Positions 1 to 11,738 of a stretch of DNA of 64,000 nucleotides are shown piece by piece (positions within the stretch are counted from its first letter, which is position 1; each line of letters starts with the position of its first letter). The notes below the pieces were generated by a model, which saw nothing but the letters and a program-made list of their open reading frames with translations, was not told where the DNA came from and did no database searches. The stretch comes from Anthostomella pinea (Eukaryota; Ascomycota; Sordariomycetes; Xylariales; Xylariaceae): positions 4,588,001-4,652,000 of the forward strand of contig CAUWAG010000003.1 in assembly GCA_963556695.1 (NCBI GenBank), given 5' to 3'. The translations under genes were made by a program, and so were the position numbers.

Positions 1-607
1 AGATAAACGGACACGGCAGTCTTACTATTCTAGGCTCCCGCTCGCCGTCCTAGCCGCCTAGCATGGATTTCTCCAGTTGCCCGCTCAACCTCGGAACAGT
101 TGGACCTTCCCTCGTCTCCCTCCCTGCCTTCCAATCATGTGCTGTCTTCCCCAAATAAACGATGCAGGTGGGGACTGTGGCTAAAATCGCAACGCGCCAT
201 CGCACCTGGACAATTCAGCGTCGGGAACCTAGAAGGCTAGAACCTAGACTACCTACTTAGTAAATCTCACAATATATTCTCTCAACTCCAACACCGAGCG
301 CCCATCTCTTGCTTCAATAAGACTTCGCTGTCGGCCCCGAGCTCTGCGAGTTGGAGCTGGAGCTTGTCGGTTCCACTGCTCCAGTGCTCCTACAATAGCA
401 GGAACGCGCCAAGCTTGCAGCCCAGTGCAACCTGTGCCGTTTCCCCCCATCCCCGCCACCGATTGCGACAAGCCAACAGTTTCCCACGCGCAATCGTCAG
501 CCGTGCCTCACCCAGACATTCCTTGGTTCCTTTTCGTCCTTTCGTTCTTCTGAAGCAACCTGTCAACTCAATTCTCGATACCAGAGCTCAACCCTGAACC
601 AGCAACC
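1..607. other. Upstream region of the BAH gene, no gene seen
   Basis: No supported coding sequence. The last 80 bases before the ATG at 608 are pyrimidine-rich (around 525-560), as is common in promoters and 5' leaders of filamentous fungi. Short open frames here have no recognisable domain and are treated as chance. Confidence 0.5.
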
Positions 608-2065
608 ATGGCGTCCTCACGGAAACGCGCCAGGCCCGACGTCGAGGAAAGCCAGGCAGAATGTCCCTTCGTCGTGACACACCCGGATCCAAACGAGAAG
701 GACAAGAAAGCAAAGCGCAGACGACAAGAGTCGGTCGACAGTCAACAACAGTCGCAGCCCCCCAAGATCCTCCTCCAGGCGTCTCCCTTTTCGCCTTTGG
801 GCAAGTTCAAGGATGCCAACAATACCATGGACCGCCATTACCAGGTCCAGCCATACCGCAGGTGGATGGAGATGACCCGCTACAACAGCTTTGTTTGTAT
901 GTCGCTTCCCTTTGTACCACCCATGCGCCTGGCGGTGAACGTGCTGACAGACAATATAGTAAACGGTGTCAAGTATTGGAGCGAGGGTTTCATATTTGTC
1001 GCCAACAACTCCACCATCGAGCGCCAGAAGAACCCCGGCGAACCTGTACAACCTAGGAAGAAGTCAGACGACGACTGGGTAGCAAGGATTTTGGAGATCC
1101 GCGCGAGCGATGAGCACCACGTGTACGCCCGGGTGTATTGGATGTATTGGCCAGACGAATTGCCGCCCGGGTCACAAGATGGGAAGAGATTTGTCCAGGG
1201 CAGACAGTCATACCATGGCCAGAATGAGTTGATCGCGTCCAACCACAGTACGCAGACCACCTTCCCCTCTAGACGAGTACAGCACGACTAACATGTTACT
1301 ACAGTGGACGTTATCAATGTCGTCAGTGTCACTGCCTCCGCCACAGTGAACCAATGGGACGAGACGAATGAAGAGGAAGTTCAACAAGCGCTGTATTGGC
1401 GCCAGGCTTTTGATGTCCGTAGCATGGAGCTCTCGGTAGGTCAACCCAGTCTTGGGCTTATGGTTTCCCTGGCTAATGGACAATAGTCTGCTGAGCTGCG
1501 GTGCAAATGCAACCGCCCCGAGAACCCCGATAAGCGGCTGATAGGTTGCACGAACGACGAATGCAAGAGATGGATGCACGACGATTGCTTGATCCACGAC
1601 GCGCTCCTGAAGACGCACGCACGCCTAGGTACCGACAAACCCCATAAGCCAGCAGTGCCGGTGAAAAACGAGGAGGACGGCGAGGGCGCCAAAAGACCAC
1701 TCAGTCCAAGCGAAACCGGGGCGGCCCAGACTGCTCAACAATCGATCGACGTGAAGCCAGAGGACCAACAGACCATCAAGCTTGCCGACGTCGAGAACGC
1801 GCTTCCCAAGGTCAAACCCGAAGACACTTCGAACGCCTCGGTCATCTCTGCCTCGGAGCCGAAACGAAGAGGTCGCCCTCGCAAGTCAGAGCCGAATGAC
1901 CCTGGTACTGCGAGACCATACGAGGGCCTATTCGAGGCCGTCATCAAAAATGACCTCAACCCCCCTACCATTGAGATCACAGACCTCCGAGAGAACATCA
2001 CCGGGGGCGAGAAGACGTGGACAGAACCTGTCCACTGTCTGCTATGTGGTCAGGAGGTTCACTGA
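608..2065 (+). CDS. BAH domain protein with C-terminal PHD-like Cys-rich module
   Basis: Probable nuclear chromatin reader. Predicted exons are 608-896, 960-1247, 1305-1435 and 1487-2065, giving 428 aa. The three introns (63, 57 and 51 nt) have GT-AG ends and CTGAC/CTAAC branch sites, and all are multiples of three, so unspliced reading stays open for long stretches and can mislead. After a basic, disordered N-terminus (about residues 1-80), residues about 90-215 form a BAH domain: NSFVLNGVKYWSEGFIFV, then DDDWVARILEIRA and ARVYWMYWPDELPPG. A Cys/His cluster follows at about 242-275 (CKCNRPE..., IGCTNDECKRWMHDDC), resembling a PHD finger. Then come a disordered tail with an AT-hook-like KRRGRPRKSE and a final CLLCG pair. 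BAH-PHD proteins of this layout in fungi are linked to chromatin silencing; that role is inferred. The final exon could be longer if another intron exists near 2040. Confidence 0.85.
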
Positions 2066-3332
2066 ACCGTGATACCCTGCGCCAGCCCTCGCAGAGGCCG
2101 CGTTGCTGGCATGCTCGACGAGTATATAGCCCGACCCTCGCTTTTTCGTATGATGTCCATCATCACCTTCCCTTGGGATTTCTGCCTGGCGTTACTGGAG
2201 AACATGATACCCTGCATCCTTTTTGCGGGGAAATTGACTTTGGGGAGCTACACGTATTGGTCTGTCGCAAGTACAGTCTGAATACTGACTGCACTCGACT
2301 GCACTTGTAGTTCTTGGAGCGGGCTTCTGCTACGAGGCGGGAGGGGATGATCTTGAGGGCATTATTTAGGCGACTGGTGAAGACGAGCAGGAGGAGCCAT
2401 CATGTGTGGGTGTTCTTGTCTGATACTGGTGGAGATTACTGGTATCAGACCTGATGGTTACGGATGGAGGTGGTCATCATCAAGGCCTTGGGTAGATTTG
2501 TACATACATAAGCAAGGTAATTGTAGGGAAATGTCCATCTATATCTGTAGGTGTACCATCACTATCATGTTGTGACCAATCTGTTCGATGGCAATGTTTG
2601 TTTGACCTGCGAGCTCATGCTCGCAATGGGTTCATTCCTCGACAAGGAGGCTCAGCGTGCAGTGAGAATGTCGGAATGCACCAGCCACATCATTGATGCT
2701 AGCTTTCCCCATTAGCCCAATCAACGCCCTCAAGAGACCGTCCCAGTGGGTCCCCGTAGTGGCAGCCCCAGCCTCTTGGATTTTATCAGGGTTGGCGGGC
2801 TGTTGCCCCTTCAATTGAAGGCCCGGCAAGACACTGGCGGTCCACAGCCAGCGCGCTTCGCAACCTTCGAAGTTCGCATCGCATCTCCCTCCACCTCATT
2901 AATTCTTCATCCATCATACGTCTGTTCAATCCACCTGTTCTCTCCGCCCGCTCTGCGACTGCGACTGCGACCACGACAGATCGCAATCGCCTTGCTATTG
3001 CCGTCACTGTCACTCTCGCTACCGATATTGTTGTTGCGCCATAGTTGTACTGCTTCGCATCCCGCGCGCCGATTGAACTGGCTGGGAGAGCTGGTGGTCT
3101 AACGCGGTCCTGCACCTCAAAACAACGCGGTCTTCTCGCCTCTTGTTTACACCCAACCACCCACCACCACTTCCACCACCACCGCCATCCCTCTGGCTTG
3201 GAATATAATCGCGTTATCGCGCTTCGCGAATTGCATCATCATCTTGATGCTATAATACTTTGTAGTAAAGCTGCCCTGTTATAGCTCGCGCAACCTACTG
3301 CTCTTCCGAAACTTTCCGCCGTCGCTCTCGCG
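2066..3332. other. Intergenic region, no gene seen
   Basis: 3' flank of the BAH gene and promoter/5' leader of rad21. It contains CT-rich tracts at about 2880-3020 and a CCACCA-rich stretch at about 3160-3190, both typical of fungal leaders. No open frame has recognisable similarity. Confidence 0.5.
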
Positions 3333-5331
3333 ATGTTCTATTCGGAGACCTTGCTGCAGAAGACCGGGCCTCTGGCCCGGATCTGGCTGTCCGCCAACCT
3401 GGAGAAGAAGCTTTCCAAAACCCATATCCTCCAGTCAAACTTGACCGACAGCATTGATCAGATCATCACCCCGAACCAAGCCCCCATGGCGCTGCGACTG
3501 AGTGGTCAGCTGCTGCTCGGCGTCGTCAGAATTTACAGTCGCAAGGCCCGCTACCTGCTAGATGATTGCAATGAGGCTTTACTCAAGATCAAAATGGTGC
3601 GTCACGGCTTCCGAACGCTGCGCCTGGGCTTCACTAACCCCTGACTAGGCTTTCCGCTCCACGGGCAATAACGATATCCCAGAGAACTTGGCCATGCCGA
3701 ACCGAGAGGCTCTTATGATGCCTGATCGAATCACGCCAGCCGATAACCTGAACATCTTGCCACCGCCAGACGCCAACTGGCTTCTCAGTCAAATGGATGA
3801 TGTAAATGCGACACAAACCAGTTCCGGCACGCGTGGCCGGGGCAGGCCCAGCAATCGCGATATCAACCTGCAGGAGGATTTTAACAACAGCCAGTTCTTA
3901 CAAGGGGATTCTATGGTGGATGATGAACTCGCGCTTGCGCCCATGGACGACTTGGACTTGGAATTGGATTTCGGTATGGATCTCGACGAGCAGCCGCGTA
4001 AAGAGCAAAGCATCGAAATGGGTCGAGACGCGCCTGCTGCCCGAGATGTTGAGGACGACATCTTCAGCGAGCTGGATATGGGACCTATGGCAAAGGGCGC
4101 GGATCGCGAACCGTCCATGAACCTTGACTTCGGAGACGACGGGGTTGTAATCGCGGACGCAGATGGCGATATCCCCATGGATGATGATCTCCAGTTCAAC
4201 ATCGACGACCAGTCGGCCATGCCAGAGATGGGTGCTGCACTCGACATGGACCGTGCTCGTATATCAGAGTCGCCACTGTCCGACATCGACGAGAACATGG
4301 CCAAAGACGTTGAGGAATGGACGCGACTGAACAACACCAGCATCTATGAGCCGGGTCAAGAGCCTGAAGAACCTGAACCATTACCTCAGAAAAAGTCCAA
4401 GAAGCGCAAGGTGTTCGGCCTCGATCCTTCGACCCAGCTTAGCAGCACACACATCAAGGAGCAGCAACAAAACCACGATAATATCCTGAAAGCCCCCAGC
4501 TTCATTTCGCGAGACCCTTACTTCCTAGCCCTTGTCGAGCTGAAGAACAGCGGCAGCTTTGTCTCCAGCATCATGGGTGATGGCCGTAGCAAGGCCTGGG
4601 CCCCCGAGCTGAGAGGACTATTGTCTCTTGACACCATCAGGCCGACAAACGACCTGAAGCGTAAACGAGACAGCGGAGTGGCCGACATGGGTAGCGAGGA
4701 AGAGCAGGGCAATTCCAAATCACCCCGCATTGATGCCGGTGAAGACGATGACGCATTCGCGATGGCGGATGCAGGACTAGGTGAACAAAGCGTTGCCCCG
4801 GAAGGAACCATTCTAGAGATTCCCGCAGACGACGGCGTGGTGATCAACAACAACGACGATGACGACATTCACCAACCGCGCGACGCCAGCCCGATACCGG
4901 CTTTCGATGAGACGACGATACCGTATGTGCATCCCGAGGAGAGCGGCCCCGTGTCGCTAGGTACCAAGCATGCGGTTCACGTACTGAGAGATTTGTTCGG
5001 CTCCGAGGCAGCGGAGGACGAAGAGAAACGGAAGAATTCGTCAGTGGTTTTCCAGGACCTCCTACCTGAGATGAGGGCGACGAAGGCGGACGCCACAAAG
5101 ATGTTCTTTGAATGCTTGGTCCTCGCGACCAAGGATGCTATCAAGGTCGAGCAGAAGGAAGGCTCCCTTGGCGGCCCCATCCGAGTGCGTGGAAAACGAG
5201 GACTGTGGGGTGCCTGGGCCGAGAAAGAAGCTGGTGGAGAGATCGCTACACAAGACACACAAGAGGAGGCTGCCAGACAACCGCCACCTGCGATAGCCAG
5301 TTCTTCTCGGCCAGTGGCTGCTGCTGCATGA
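3333..5331 (+). CDS. rad21: Cohesin kleisin subunit Rad21/Scc1
   Basis: The alpha-kleisin that closes the SMC1-SMC3 ring and holds sister chromatids together. Exons are 3333-3596 and 3649-5331, with one 52-nt intron (CTAAC branch site); the product is 648 aa, close to fission-yeast Rad21. The N-terminal domain (1-105) has the family start [20 protein letters not shown] and the stretch [17 protein letters not shown], which contacts the SMC3 neck. The middle is acidic and disordered. A separase consensus site, SIEMGR, lies at residues 209-214. The C-terminal winged helix (about 560-635; [25 protein letters not shown]) binds the SMC1 head. The separase site argues for the mitotic kleisin rather than meiotic Rec8. 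The gene is GC-normal and intact. Confidence 0.93.
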
Positions 5332-6222
5332 GCCGATTCTCAATACTCGATTTGGGTTAATTGCGTGTCATAGCTTGGAAAGGCTAAGCGATGATTATTG
5401 TACAAATTACTTACTTGTTGGAGACCGTCAAACGACGAAAATGGCGTTTACGGCGTACGGGAATGCCGGGGTTGGGAGATACCATGATGGCAGGTACATG
5501 TTCGTCAAAATCACGATGGGATTCGTTCGGCACGAGAGGGGTGGGCTGCATTGATGATGAACAGTCTGTTTGCTGTAGGTCTACTGGATGTTCAGGAGGT
5601 GGCTTGGCAACAGCGCCTTTCCGGAGTAATGTGTTCAATGCGGGTTCCGAGTGCCGCCTTGGAAAGCAACCATCAGAGTAGTAGTAGTGATAGTAGTAGC
5701 ATAGTCTTGCATTCAGCCTCTGTTAACAGCAAGCGTGGTTGATTCGTATCCCTGGACGTGGTGAGCATTCCATTAGAGCTCTGCTTGTCAGCCTCGTCTA
5801 TTATTAGGGGTGTACCCAAGTACATGCATGTACCTTTAGGTAACCTTCACCCCCACATGGATGTCAGTCTCCCTCCGACTTCATCTTCTCTTGGTGATAC
5901 TTTTGGAACAATGTGCATGTGCTCCCAGCGATCAGTAGAGCCTTCTTTCTCGGAGAAACTCGATGATATCGACCGAGAGCGGTGTCTTGGTCTCCTAATT
6001 CTTCACCCTCAAACGCCGGCCGATTGTCCGAGCTTTTATGGTTTATCTTTGCTTCGCCTCTTTGTTCTCGATTCACCTGGGTGATTGACATAACCTCCAC
6101 AACCTCGCCAGTGAATGTTGAAGAGCTCGTATTGTTACCGACTCGATCAGCAGCAGCCTTTCCAAGGCTGTCCTTCGTACATCTGCCATTGTCTGTGGTC
6201 GAGCACCTGATCACCTGGAACA
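5332..6222. other. Intergenic region, no gene seen
   Basis: 3' flank of rad21 and promoter of the Elongin A gene. Includes an AGT/TAGT-rich run at 5676-5702. Open frames on either strand lack domains. Confidence 0.45.
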
Positions 6223-7733
6223 ATGGTCAAGTCCCTTGTCGAGATATGCACTGCGGTGTGTATCAAGAACATGAGAGGTATTTCACCCGCCCAAAAGCCA
6301 CCACCACGCCACCACCACGCATCACCCAGTCAAGCTTTTTGAAGCTTCTACCTGTAGCCTCGACAATCCTGTTGCTCTGCAAACTTTCTCCCCCTCCTCT
6401 CTCCCATCCACACCTCTGTGTACTACATTGTACGCCCAATTCACCCAGCCTCTAATCAACCACGATCCTGTTCTACAAGTACACACAAATCACTGACACA
6501 ATGGTGCCCGTTAAAGATATCGCCGACATCGGCAGCACGCCCTATTCCGTCGTCCGTCCTCTCCTCCTCAAGATCGACAGTGCCGCCCACCTGCGGCAGC
6601 TGGAGATAGCGTCGCCGCATCTCGAGGGCGACGATGCCGAGTGCTGGAAGCGACTCATCGACCGCAACTTCCCCACACTCTCCAGGAAGATGAACTACAA
6701 GCCAAGCAATCCGACCTCGTGGTATAAGATCTACGCCAAGTACCAGCGCATGGAGGCCGACATGAAGCGGGAGGCCGAGGAGAAGCTAAAGAGCGCCTTC
6801 AAAACCATCAACAAAGAAAAGGCCGAGAACGTCAGCACCCTCGTCGACTACGACCGCAGAAAACTGCCGCGCACCCCGCAGGATCTGAAGGGACAGGCCG
6901 GCGCGCGCAGCAAGGCCAACGGCAGACGAGGCGGCCCCAACGACACGAGCGGATTGCGGTTCACCGGCGGTTCCCGCACCAAGCTCACCACCGGCAAAAG
7001 CATCATCCAGAAGGCGCGGCGCGAGGCCAAGGAGATCACCGCGCGGAACCGACTCAACACACCCGGCGGCGAGCTGGCATCCCGGAGTAGTCAGATGATG
7101 AAAGCGCCCCCGGGCCGGGTACAGGAGATGATCAACAAATCGCGGCCGGCAGGGGGCGTCCGACCGCCGGCGCCGCGTCCGCACCACGAGACTATGAGTC
7201 GCGAGCTGCAGGAACGTGAGGCCCGGCTACGCAAGATGAAGAAGGCGAACGACAAGGATGACAAGGCCAACGTCATCGACGACGACGAGCTCGAGGGTGA
7301 AGCCGATCTCGGCGGCGACGACGAGCTGGATGGAGGCGCCGTTGGTGGTGGGCTCAGCGTCGACGATCTGGAGGGCCTCTTTGATGATGACGGCGAGGAG
7401 GAGGAAAAGCCGAAGTCCTCGCCCCCGGCACGAAATTCGTCCATGAAGACGGGCATCCTATCGCGTAAGCTGCCGTCTTCGCTGGCGGCACCGCCTGCCG
7501 CCAGGAGAGTCGTCCCTGCATCTCCTGCGAAGCCCGCTGCTCAGCCCTCGTCGTCCGCAAGACCTGTGGCCCCGTCCATGTCGCCTCCACAACCACTTGG
7601 CCCGTCCAGCCCTCCTGCTGGTTCGCCCCCGTCTTCGAGCGCCGAGGCGAATCCGAGACCGCCGATGCCGCGCAAGAGGAAGCCCGTTGATATTTTCATG
7701 CGGCCGAGGCCCAAGGTCCAGCGCCGGCAGTAG
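6223..7733 (+). CDS. ela1: Elongin A (RNA polymerase II transcription factor SIII subunit A)
   Basis: Elongin A binds Elongin C and acts in Pol II elongation and in a cullin-based ligase for stalled polymerase. Predicted exons are 6223-6277 and 6517-7733, giving 423 aa. The first exon encodes MVKSLVEICTAVCIKNMR, whose SLVEICTAV fits the Elongin C-binding BC box (SLxxxCxxxV). The 239-nt intron (donor GTATTT, acceptor TTAAAG) joins it to DIADIGSTPYSVVRPLLLKI, the next conserved block of the Elongin A family. Choosing the later ATG at 6501 would drop the BC box, so the upstream start is preferred. Residues about 20-115 complete the Elongin A domain (SPHLEGDDAECWKRLIDRNFP). The rest is basic, then acidic, then proline/serine-rich and probably disordered, ending in RKRKPVDIFMRPRPKVQRR. 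Confidence 0.88.
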
Positions 7734-10521
7734 GTTGTGATTCTTGAGAGAGTTCGGTCGACTGGTGTTCGAATGCTGGAGTTTTAACACTGCAGTTTAC
7801 CATATGGCTGCTTATTATGAGATGCTTCATAGCTCGCTTTGCACGTAATTGTTTGGCACGGAAGCGGCTTTCGGCATGGAAATAGGAAGCGTCTAGGAAC
7901 GGTAATGGAATTTGAGGATTGAGAGGAGTTTACAGGCGTCTAGTTCACCAAAGTTTAGGTCTTGAGGGGACTATCTTGAGATACCCGTTCCTTCGGCTTG
8001 GTAGCTTGACGCTTTTTTTAGGGGGCATTGGTTGTCTGTACTATTTCAGTATGGCACGGTTTCATGGCAAGGCGTGATTATTTCCAGGGGGGTAGGTAGC
8101 TTCTACAGCGGCGGTGCTGCGAGGTAGTAATTTAAACGAGGACAATCTTCCTGTATTTGCTTATGACTTGCTGGCTGTGAAGATCTTTGCTTGGCTGGTA
8201 GGTGACTTGCACTTATCCGGGACAAGGAAACTGGCGGGTCTGGAGATGATGCTAATGAGCAAGTACGCCAGCTGTATTCTTCGAATTCGTCCACGTCTGA
8301 CGGCTTGGTGTGTCGACATTGGATATGAAGATTAAGAAGTTCAGTGGTTTAGGTAGCATGGAACAGGGAACCTCTGACCAAGCCACTCTCACTCCGTCGT
8401 CCCTCGGCAGGAAGTTGAACAGATTTCAGATTAGTCCGTATTGGAAGAGAAGAAGGATAGCTAAAGGGGTTATCTTCCTACTTGAATAGCCAGGAAAGTG
8501 ACCTTCAACAGCTACCTAATTAGGTGATCACATAGTATGACCAGTATACTGCTCATAGTAGTTCATGATACGTCACTGAGCACGTTGAGCAGGTATCTTG
8601 ACAGGTATTGATGATGTGGATGTGTCTGACCCTCACTCGTTGCTACATGTAATGCTCAACCAAGCTGTTTACCTACCTTACCTACCTACCTAGGTAAGTG
8701 TCGTCGTAGACAATAGCAGCACTGGGCTCGGAAGGGTCTACCTATGCTGTAGTGTATGTCATGGTTTGTGGCTGATGGGAGTATCCTAGGTTTCACATTG
8801 GGTAGTGCGTAGCTGCCCACCTGCTCAGTCCTATCCATGTTGGCCAGAGGACGGTTCCAGGGTAGCTGTTTTGAGGTTATCTTACCGATGAGTATATACA
8901 TATATTGCTACACTGTTGTAGGTCCCCTGGCTATATATGTCTTGCTATGTAATTTCGCGGTCACCATCGCCATCTGCTATCTACTATTTTCTGTGCCATT
9001 TCCCGTCCAATCCGTAGGAGTTTCCATTTCTAACTGCTACTCCTACTAAACTTTATAAAACCACCGAACTCATTAACAAACAACTATTCTTGCCTAGGTG
9101 TAGCTGCACTAGTGAGTGTATACCTCGTTCTATTTGTGGCATTCCCTTATGTGATATCCTCGTGTGTTTAATAAACGTAGTGTACTTGTTTAAACGTCTA
9201 TTTTGTATGCGATGCCGTCGGTGAAGTACCGTGGCACACCCAGGAGTCTTTTACCACCTGCTTGGATGGACGCGAGGATATTCCTCTGGTCGGCTAGCTG
9301 CCCATGCAGGGACCGCGCGACTAGTCGTGAGTGTCTAACATTGGTTCTAATGGTGAGCTTCGTACTACGATGAGCTTCTCGACAAGCCTCCCGGCTGGAA
9401 GAGCAGAATCCATTCGTTTAATCCGTCCCCAAGCTGGAAATAGAGTTACGCCATCTTGCGCACTTTTGGCACATGTCCACCACCCGTTTCTCTCTGCACC
9501 CACGACCGGTACAGGATACATAAAAGAGTTTATCAGGTCTATTTAGTAGCCGGGTTGGTACGGCCTAGCGAAATATCCTTACAAAGTATTCTTACGAGGT
9601 ATTCTTGTGGCTCCTCAACCCATTTTCCAGCCACAATGACGGATGGGTCACGGACCAGGATACAAGGTACCTTGGAGCCCAACAGGTACCCGTTTGTACC
9701 TGATTTGTACCCAACTGGGATAATAGCTACTTCTGGGATGGGGACACCACCCATCCCTTCTTTCAATCAACCAACTTCCAGAATACAGACCAATAGCCAC
9801 CATTCGTGACCCTGGTCCTTATTCTGGATACCGCTACCACAAGGCACATTCTTAGGCACAGCGCTTCGATTCCTCTAGCGGTTGACATTCTTTTTCTTTG
9901 GTCGGTTGGGTTGGTTTCCATAGTCTTGATGTCAGCACACAACGACAAGCTGTAAAACCGCTATCGCTTTCTGCTGGGCTTGCTTTCTTAATATGTTTGA
10001 TTGTGCCTCGTACCTACACCCCACTCGCACAAACGGTGGTAATGGAGAGTGGTAGTGGTGCATGTGACTCGATGGTTGGTTTACTGATCGCGCGAGAAGC
10101 ATTCTCACGATAACAGAGTGTACTGGTCAAGAGAGGAAGTGCTACCACCAAATCTAACGGGTGGAGGAAACAGGAACATTCATAAAAATGCATTGGGTCG
10201 ACAGTGCCCAGGCTCCGAGTCTGTCTGTCTAGAGGGTCGCAAATCTCTATTACTTCCTTGCTGCAAAATCACAGGTCGCCAACTCAAGAACCCATGGTAG
10301 GGCCTGACTTTGATCCGCCTGTGGCGCCTCTGCTTCAGCTGTCCTGCCCTCGACATGTTCTGCAGCTGGCTGACCCTATCTTGGATAACCAAATCCAACT
10401 CCCAGTGAGCGCAAGACGCCAGCATGCGGTATTCATGCGTATGTACAAGAACAGACAAGGAAGTGTGCATGGTCGGTTGGGTTCGGTTTGTCGGGTCGGT
10501 TGGTTTGTCGTGAGGTGCCGT
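7734..10521. other. 2.8-kb gene-poor stretch
   Basis: No protein with recognisable similarity and no tRNA or rRNA signature on either strand. It holds a short ACCT-type microsatellite (about 8674-8698), a cluster of GGTACC/GTACC words at 9666-9713, and many TAGGTA-like words. Base composition is moderate, not the extreme AT of the transposon islands. A non-coding transcript or long regulatory region cannot be excluded. Confidence 0.4.
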
Positions 10522-11069
10522 CTAGCATCGGCCTCCTCGCAGCGTTAGGACAAGATGTAGAGTCGCATCGGCCACGACACCACCATCGCTCAGCTTGACC
10601 TGGTCATGCCTAAGAACACTACTGTCAGCAAGATTGTCCGCGTAATAGAGCACGGTATGACCGGTCGGTTCGTGGATATTAAGACAACCATCAGGCCGTT
10701 CGCATAGGGAAGCAGGCGTGGGGGGCGAACAACGTACATTTGCTTGCCGGAGTAGATCAGGCGCTGTTGCGCGGGCAAGATACCCTCCTTCTCCTCGACT
10801 CGCTTCTTGACATCCTCGATCTGTGTGTAAACGCTTGTATTAGCACTCGTTGCGCGGCGCGTGGACAGGCTTTGGCTTTCAACGCTGTGGTGTCGGGACC
10901 AGGGATGGATGTACCGTGTCATTAGGCTCGACGTCGAACTCGATCAGCTTCCCCGTCAGTGTTCGCACCCTGCTTGGCTGTCAGCTCGTTGTCAAGGCGG
11001 ATAGGAAGATAGTGGTGTTGGTTGGGATGTGGACGATGGCGGGATCAAAATGGCGTACTTGATCATCAT
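10522..11069 (-). CDS. rub1: NEDD8/Rub1 ubiquitin-like modifier
   Basis: Ubiquitin-like modifier conjugated mainly to cullins to activate cullin-RING ligases. Four exons on the minus strand: 11069-11059, 10969-10915, 10820-10738 and 10609-10522, giving 78 aa. All introns are GT-AG. The chain begins MMIKVRTLTGKLIEFDVEP, continues RVEEKEGILPAQQRLIYSGK and ends LHLVLTLRGG followed by Arg-Cys, which a protease would remove to expose Gly76. Length to GG is 76, exactly that of NEDD8, with no gap. The surface Leu-Ile-Val patch is kept. Odd points: residue 72 is Thr, not the Ala typical of NEDD8 or the Arg of ubiquitin, and residues about 51-65 are unlike other family members. Ubiquitin itself is less likely because of the RVEEKEGI segment. 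Confidence 0.85.
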
Positions 11070-11738
11070 CTTGGCGACTGTTTGGGGATCTGTGGTTGAG
11101 GCGCGGAGGTGGTATGGGTACAGGGAAGAGCGTTGTCTCGTCCTGCGCAGAATGGTTCAAGTTGGCTGTGTTTGTTGCTTGGTTGTGAGTAGTTGGTGGT
11201 GAGACAAGTTGGGAGGACTGAAGCTCGTAACTTGATGGTGGGGTGTGCTTTACTGAGGCGGGCAGGCGGGGCCCGGTCTTCAAGAGCCTCCAAATGCCTA
11301 ATAATGCCCATGTAACAGCAACTTGGAATTCAAACCTCTATGGATGTCCGCAACCAACGCATTATTCTTGAAGGTGCTGTCAAATTGCTATCACTGAGCA
11401 GTTTGGTGGATAAGTGTTTGCGACTTGATCACACTGTTGCAGGTGTGCATGTGTTCCACTGGTTGTCTTGTATCACTGAGTCCGATTGGGTACACATCTG
11501 TAATGCGTCACCAAGCTAAAAGTCAAGCAACAAACCGCTTCACTGCAAGTATTTTATGTTGATGAGATTCTTTGGCCTAGCAGAAGGTAGAGAGGCGTTC
11601 CCATTCCATCAGTAGAGTTATTGCATTCGCATCGCCAAGTTTCATGCATGCTATGCGGACCAACAACGCAGGCTTCAGTAATTGTACAGGTGATTATATA
11701 GACATACAGTGGAGATTTTTGACCCTCCCAACATCAAC
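11070..11738. other. Region between prohibitin-2 and NEDD8, no gene seen
   Basis: Promoter and 5' leader of the NEDD8 gene followed by the 3' flank of the prohibitin gene; both genes are read leftwards. No supported coding sequence. Confidence 0.45.

Noticed and set aside
6501..7733. Elongin A starting at the ATG 6501
   Set aside because: This Met lies inside a good intron; the spliced upstream exon supplies the conserved N-terminus with the BC box.
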